Source of the DNA: Actinomadura terrae
Lineage (GTDB): Bacteria > Actinomycetota > Actinomycetes > Streptosporangiales > Streptosporangiaceae
NCBI RefSeq assembly: GCF_022751215.1
Contig: NZ_JAICDG010000005.1
Span: 248,001 to 312,000 of the forward strand
Direction: 5' to 3'
DNA: 64,000 bases
In this document: positions 60,661-64,000 of the stretch, piece by piece
How the letters are laid out: each line of letters opens with the position of its first letter
How positions within the stretch are numbered: the first letter of the stretch is position 1
Notes under the pieces: generated by a model
Seen by the model: only the letters and a program-made list of their open reading frames with translations
Database searches by the model: none
Told to the model about the DNA's origin: nothing
Position numbers and translations under genes: made by a program

Positions 60661-62028
60661 GTGATCCACGATCTTGCAAGAACGCTGGAGCTGGGCGGGT
60701 ACACATTCCCGACCCGCGAGGACTACCTCACGCGCTACGCTGCCGGACGATCGGTGGACGAGATCTCCGCCGACACGATCACCACCATTCAAAGCGACTG
60801 GCATATAAGGGGGCAAAACGGATGCGTCTTCGCGATGCACGCCGCGCGCAGCCTCTCCGCCCGGCAGTGGCGGCATGAAGTGCTGTTCGACCATCGGGAT
60901 GCCCGCCGTATCCGCACGCTCATCACAAGATCGGTGGCCGATCCGGGCAATGATGTGCTGAGTCTGATCTTTCCACAGGTGACGACCCCGGAACACGTGC
61001 AGGTCCTGGTGCGATCGGCGTTGGAGGCGGGCTGCCACCTGGCCCCCGATGATCCCGCCGAGGGCTCCGGCCTCATCGCCTTGCGTTACCGCCTCGGTGC
61101 CGCCGATTCGTGGATCGTGGGTTTCGCTCCGCTGCCCAACCTGCCCGCCACCCGCCGCGCCCCCTTCACCGAACTGGCGATCCGCACCAAGACCAAGGAC
61201 AGGCCGACGCATCCCGACCTCAACAAGGACGCGGGCCAAGCGCACCTGGCCGACATCAATCTCGATTATCCACCCGATGTCGTCCACCTTCTGATCAACA
61301 AGACAAGAACACGTACCACCAAAATACTGGGCGGCACACAACGGCGCAGTCAAATGAAGGCGGCGAAAGCAAGAACAACTTTTGCTCTGCCAGTCGACAT
61401 CGCGCGCCACTCGAAGGAGGAATTCATGGAGGAAGTCGAAAAGCGCACCGGACTCGCTTTGAAGGCCGCCCTGATACTGAAGGGCCGAGTCGAGGACAGC
61501 TTCGAGCGCCGCAGCGTCGCCAACCGGACCGTGGTGGTCAAGGTCGACAAGGAGGACTTCTCACCAGACCCGGACGCGCTGCTGGACATCAAGGCCAAGC
61601 TCATCGGGGACCGGACGCTGTTGTCGGTCAAGTACGGCAACTGGCACACCGACTCCGTCCGCCGCGAGCACGAGGTCCGCTTCGAACGCGACGACCTCGG
61701 CAACCTGTTCGCCATCCTGAAACTGCTCGGGCATTCGCGCTTCATTGTGCTGTCGAGCATCCGCACCACCTGGAGCGGCGACGGCGTGGTCATCACACTG
61801 GATGAGTACCCCAAGCTCGGCAAGGCCCTGTTCGAGGTCGAACTGGCGGACGCCGAGCAGGGCGAAGAGGTGATCGACGCCGTGTTCGCCCGCCTGGGCG
61901 TCACACCGATGGACTCGCGCCAGACCGTCGAATTCATCGCAGGCCTCAACCAAGCCGAGGAAGCGCAAGTGGACCTGGGCCGCATCGCCCCGCAGGAGCT
62001 GGCCAAGGAACTGGTGGGGAGTCACTAG
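60661..62028 (+). CDS. Fusion of an unrecognised N-terminal domain and a CYTH (triphosphate-tunnel) domain
   Basis: 455-aa protein. GTG 60661 has AGGGGGG upstream, better than the frame start at 60520. Residues 1-220: unknown domain with YTFPTREDYLTRYAAG, CVFAMHAARSLS, SLIFPQVTTPEHVQVL and SWIVGFAPLPNLPATRRAPF, with a weak look of the YqcI/YcgG family. Residues about 255-455: CYTH-like domain (KVDKEDFSPDPDALLDIKAKL, RREHEVRFERDDLGNLFAIL, SIRTTWSGDGVVITLDEYPKLG, FEVEL, FARLGV). CYTH enzymes bind triphosphates or make cAMP. The next gene follows after 2 bases. Confidence 0.65.
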   Translation: MIHDLARTLELGGYTFPTREDYLTRYAAGRSVDEISADTITTIQSDWHIRGQNGCVFAMHAARSLSARQWRHEVLFDHRDARRIRTLITRSVADPGNDVLSLIFPQVTTPEHVQVLVRSALEAGCHLAPDDPAEGSGLIALRYRLGAADSWIVGFAPLPNLPATRRAPFTELAIRTKTKDRPTHPDLNKDAGQAHLADINLDYPPDVVHLLINKTRTRTTKILGGTQRRSQMKAAKARTTFALPVDIARHSKEEFMEEVEKRTGLALKAALILKGRVEDSFERRSVANRTVVVKVDKEDFSPDPDALLDIKAKLIGDRTLLSVKYGNWHTDSVRREHEVRFERDDLGNLFAILKLLGHSRFIVLSSIRTTWSGDGVVITLDEYPKLGKALFEVELADAEQGEEVIDAVFARLGVTPMDSRQTVEFIAGLNQAEEAQVDLGRIAPQELAKELVGSH

Positions 62029-62030
62029 CG

Positions 62031-62621
62031 ATGCTGCGCACCCAACTCGGCGGCAAGTACCATCCCGACGACGACAGCGTGTTTCGTCTCAAACGACGCC
62101 TGACCCGTCTGGGAATGAACGTCTCGCACCCGGTCGCCGACGGGATTCTCGCGTTCGGCGACGGCCACGGGTACGCCTTCGATCCCGCCGAACACTCCTT
62201 CGCCGACATCGAAGCCGACTTCTACGCCCGCATCCGGTACTGCGATGTCCACATCGTCGCCAACCGGTTCGGCGCGAACCTGGGATACCTCGGCGCCAGC
62301 GCAGCGCGGGAGACGGCCTTCGCCATGCGCCACCACCGGCCCATCATCGTGCTGCACCCCGTCCGGCCCACCGCCGGTGTCCATCCGGAGATCCACCAGA
62401 TCCTCCGGCCCCGCCTCGACCGCCTGGTCGTCTGCGACCTCCTCACCGAGCCCGACGCCGCGATCACCGCGCTGCTGCGGCAGCTCACCGACCGCAGGGT
62501 CGACTACCGTCTCACCGCCCGCGAGCGCGCCTTCATCGACACCCGAACACGCGACTTCCTCGACGGGCTGAGACCCGCCGGGCGCCAGGCGGAGGGCACC
62601 GATGCTGCACCGCTCCTTTGA
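62031..62621 (+). CDS. Nucleoside 2-deoxyribosyltransferase-like protein
   Basis: 196-aa protein, 2 bases after the CYTH gene. VFRLKRRLTRLGMNVSHPVADG at the start and ADFYARIRYCDVHIVAN, then GYLGASAARETAFAMRHHRPIIVLHP in the middle match the nucleoside 2-deoxyribosyltransferase/SLOG-like Rossmann pattern (D-x-H strand, SAARETAFA helix with the catalytic-type Glu). Such proteins cleave or swap bases on deoxynucleosides, or bind nucleotide signals. Overlaps the next gene by 20 bases. Confidence 0.65.
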   Translation: MLRTQLGGKYHPDDDSVFRLKRRLTRLGMNVSHPVADGILAFGDGHGYAFDPAEHSFADIEADFYARIRYCDVHIVANRFGANLGYLGASAARETAFAMRHHRPIIVLHPVRPTAGVHPEIHQILRPRLDRLVVCDLLTEPDAAITALLRQLTDRRVDYRLTARERAFIDTRTRDFLDGLRPAGRQAEGTDAAPLL

Positions 62622-63444
62622 CCGATCCGACCTGATCGACCCGTGCACGATTTCCCTCACCGACCTGTGCGGCGGATCGCAGGACGCCCGGCTGCTGGGC
62701 CGTGTCTCCGACTTCCTGGCCTGCGACGTCAGCCTCACCAGGATCGCGAGCCAGACGGGGGACACGCTGGTGTATGAGTCCGAGTCGTTCGTGCCCGCGG
62801 CCTTCGACCCGGGCAAGCGGAGCGTGTTCTTCGTGGTCGGCAACCCCGCCCCGCACTCCATCGCCCACCGGGCCATGTACGCCTACGAGGGAGCGGGCCG
62901 ACGCCAGCACCGCTTCTGGAAAGTCCTGCACCGCACCGGCATGCTGCGCTTCTGCGACGCCGACCCCGACACCCATTCACCCCAGGAGAAGATGCGCCGA
63001 CTGTTCACCGGCGATTTCACCTCACCGTTCAACATCAGCGTCCTCCCGCTCCTGTCCCTGCCCTCCCCGCCCGGCGGACCCTGGGGCGGCGTCGGCGGCC
63101 TCCAACGGCTCTTCGGACCCCACTTCCCCACGCTGCTGCGCGCCGAACGGGCGGCCGTCAACGCTCTGCTCAACGAGTTGGGCAAGCCGGGCGACACCGT
63201 GGTCGTCATGCAAAAGGACGCCTACACAGCGCTGCGGGCACCAGGCACCGCACCCTACGACGCGGCGGCGCTGCGCACCCAAGCGATCCACGCCCGTACC
63301 GCGGCACACGACCTCAACCTGCTGTGCCTCTCCCCGACCCGCCTCATGTACTCAGCAGTGACCACGACCGCGCTGACCCGCCTGGCCGCCGACCGTCTTC
63401 ACCACCTCCACCCAGCCGCGCCGTCCACTGGACCAAGCACATGA
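62602..63444 (+). CDS. Uracil-DNA-glycosylase-superfamily-like protein
   Basis: 280-aa protein from ATG 62602 (GCGGAGGG upstream). VFFVVGNPAPHSIAHRAMYAYEGAG and RQHRFWKVLHRTGML (about residues 75-115) resemble the active-site and following helix of UDG-superfamily glycosylases, with NPAPHS in place of the usual GQDPYH. VLPLLSLPSPPGGPWGGVGGL and LFGPHFPTLLRAERAAV fit the later strands. It may remove or recognise a modified base, or have lost activity. It is the last gene of the plus-strand operon and ends 2 bases before the right direct repeat. Confidence 0.6.
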   Translation: MLHRSFDRSDLIDPCTISLTDLCGGSQDARLLGRVSDFLACDVSLTRIASQTGDTLVYESESFVPAAFDPGKRSVFFVVGNPAPHSIAHRAMYAYEGAGRRQHRFWKVLHRTGMLRFCDADPDTHSPQEKMRRLFTGDFTSPFNISVLPLLSLPSPPGGPWGGVGGLQRLFGPHFPTLLRAERAAVNALLNELGKPGDTVVVMQKDAYTALRAPGTAPYDAAALRTQAIHARTAAHDLNLLCLSPTRLMYSAVTTTALTRLAADRLHHLHPAAPSTGPST

Positions 63445-63446
63445 AC

Positions 63447-63552
63447 TCGGCACCGACGACCTCATGGAGCTGCTCGGCGCGTTCGCCTGCCACCCCGGCG
63501 TGATCCCGGAGCGCTTCCTCCCCGTCCTCCTAGACGGCCTCGACCGGCGTTA
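63447..63552 (+). repeat. 106-bp direct repeat, right copy (partial tetR 3' end)
   Basis: 104 of 106 bases match the tetR 3' end at 58692-58797. It keeps the tetR reading frame and a stop (TAA) but has no start. It marks the right border of the inserted block. Confidence 0.9.
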
Positions 63553-63568
63553 ACGGGAGACTGGGATC

Positions 63569-64000
63569 GTGATCGATTTCGAGATTCGCGCTCCGAGGTC
63601 CGGCGACGGCGCCGGAATCGCGGTGGCGTGGTGCGACTTCGCCGAGTTCTACCAGGAAATCGCCCCCGAGACGTTCCAGTCCCCTCGCCGCGACGGCCTC
63701 GACGCCTGGCTTGAGGCGAAGCTGCTGACCAGAGAAGAAGACAGGTTCGTGCGTGTGGCCGATCTCGACGGGACCGCGATCGGTTTCGTCGACGCGGCGC
63801 TGGCCCGGCCGCATGAAGAGGCCGAACGCCAGTTGCTCCGCGAGCTCGCGCTTCCTCGGGTGTTCGTGAACGCGCTCGCCGTGCAGCGTGGCCACTGGCG
63901 GTCTGGAGCGGGTGCGGCGCTGATGACGGCGGCTGAGGAGTGGGCCCGTGCATGTGGGGCACATCTGATCAGCTTGGACACCTTCGCCGCCAGCCCGATA
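63569..64000 (+). CDS. GNAT N-acetyltransferase, 3' end cut by window edge
   Basis: At least 144 codons from GTG 63569 (GGGAGA upstream). IRAPRSGDGAGIAVAWCDFAEFY at the start, VRVADLDGTAIGFVDAAL and VNALAVQRGHWRSGAGAALMTAAEEWA with the acetyl-CoA site, then HLISLDTFAASP. Typical GNAT order. Runs off the window. It lies 16 bases after the right repeat, so it probably followed tetR directly before the insertion. Confidence 0.85.
   Translation, partial: MIDFEIRAPRSGDGAGIAVAWCDFAEFYQEIAPETFQSPRRDGLDAWLEAKLLTREEDRFVRVADLDGTAIGFVDAALARPHEEAERQLLRELALPRVFVNALAVQRGHWRSGAGAALMTAAEEWARACGAHLISLDTFAASPI

Noticed and set aside
58692..63552. Interpretation of the right repeat as a second tetR gene
   Set aside because: Only the last 106 bases are present with no start or DNA-binding part.

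Overview
The window is high-GC DNA with strong third-position GC bias, GTG starts, tight ATGA/GTGA gene overlaps and typical actinomycete families (ECF sigma factors, Hanks kinases, FCD-type GntR, Rhs proteins with HINT domains, CU044-like anti-sigma proteins). It most likely comes from a filamentous actinomycete of the Streptosporangiales type, such as Actinomadura; the genus is a guess. I saw no tRNA, rRNA, CRISPR array, intact insertion sequence or integrase.

Layout. 1-0.87 kb: the 5' part of a PLP-dependent sulfhydrylase. 0.9-15 kb: a polymorphic-toxin region on the minus strand, with one intact 2316-aa secreted Rhs protein ending in HINT and RNase A-like domains, its immunity gene, and at least three broken Rhs pieces, an XRE regulator, a SUKH-type immunity gene and a secreted DUF4360 protein. 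15-18.8 kb: a secreted beta-propeller/FnIII protein, a GNAT enzyme and a PIN-like protein. 18.9-21 kb: an ABC exporter beside a truncated lasso-peptide B2 gene, which looks like a decayed lasso cluster. 21-27.3 kb: DJ-1/LysR pair, cytochrome P450, HxlR/MFS pair, ECF sigma/anti-sigma pair. 27.4-30.7 kb: a Tat-exported amidohydrolase and an aldehyde dehydrogenase.

30.7-44.8 kb is one coherent catabolic locus. A minus-strand operon of overlapping genes (SCP2-type thiolase, Zn-ribbon/OB partner, enoyl-CoA hydratase, EthD-like protein, amidohydrolase, double CaiB CoA-transferase) lies back to back with a family-5 ABC uptake operon (binding lipoprotein, two permeases, fused double ATPase). A GntR/FCD regulator sits between them. 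A 16-bp motif occurs three times: before gntR, before the uptake operon and before a GNAT gene at the far end. These genes therefore look like one regulon, probably importing and degrading an unidentified CoA-activated organic acid or amide.

44.9-57.3 kb: small secreted proteins (one with an HEETH metallopeptidase motif), a complete type I Wadjet system (JetABCD, minus strand), a cytochrome P450 preceded by a 39-codon peptide gene that could be a RiPP precursor, a Ser/Thr kinase and a secreted protein. 57.4-64 kb: a divergent NmrA-like/TetR pair, then a 4.65-kb insertion bounded by 106-bp direct copies of the tetR 3' end. It carries a HIT hydrolase, a two-domain putative effector, a CYTH-fusion protein, a nucleoside-deoxyribosyltransferase-like protein and a uracil-DNA-glycosylase-like protein. 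This insertion is the best candidate for an undescribed, nucleotide-based conflict system. A GNAT gene runs off the right edge.
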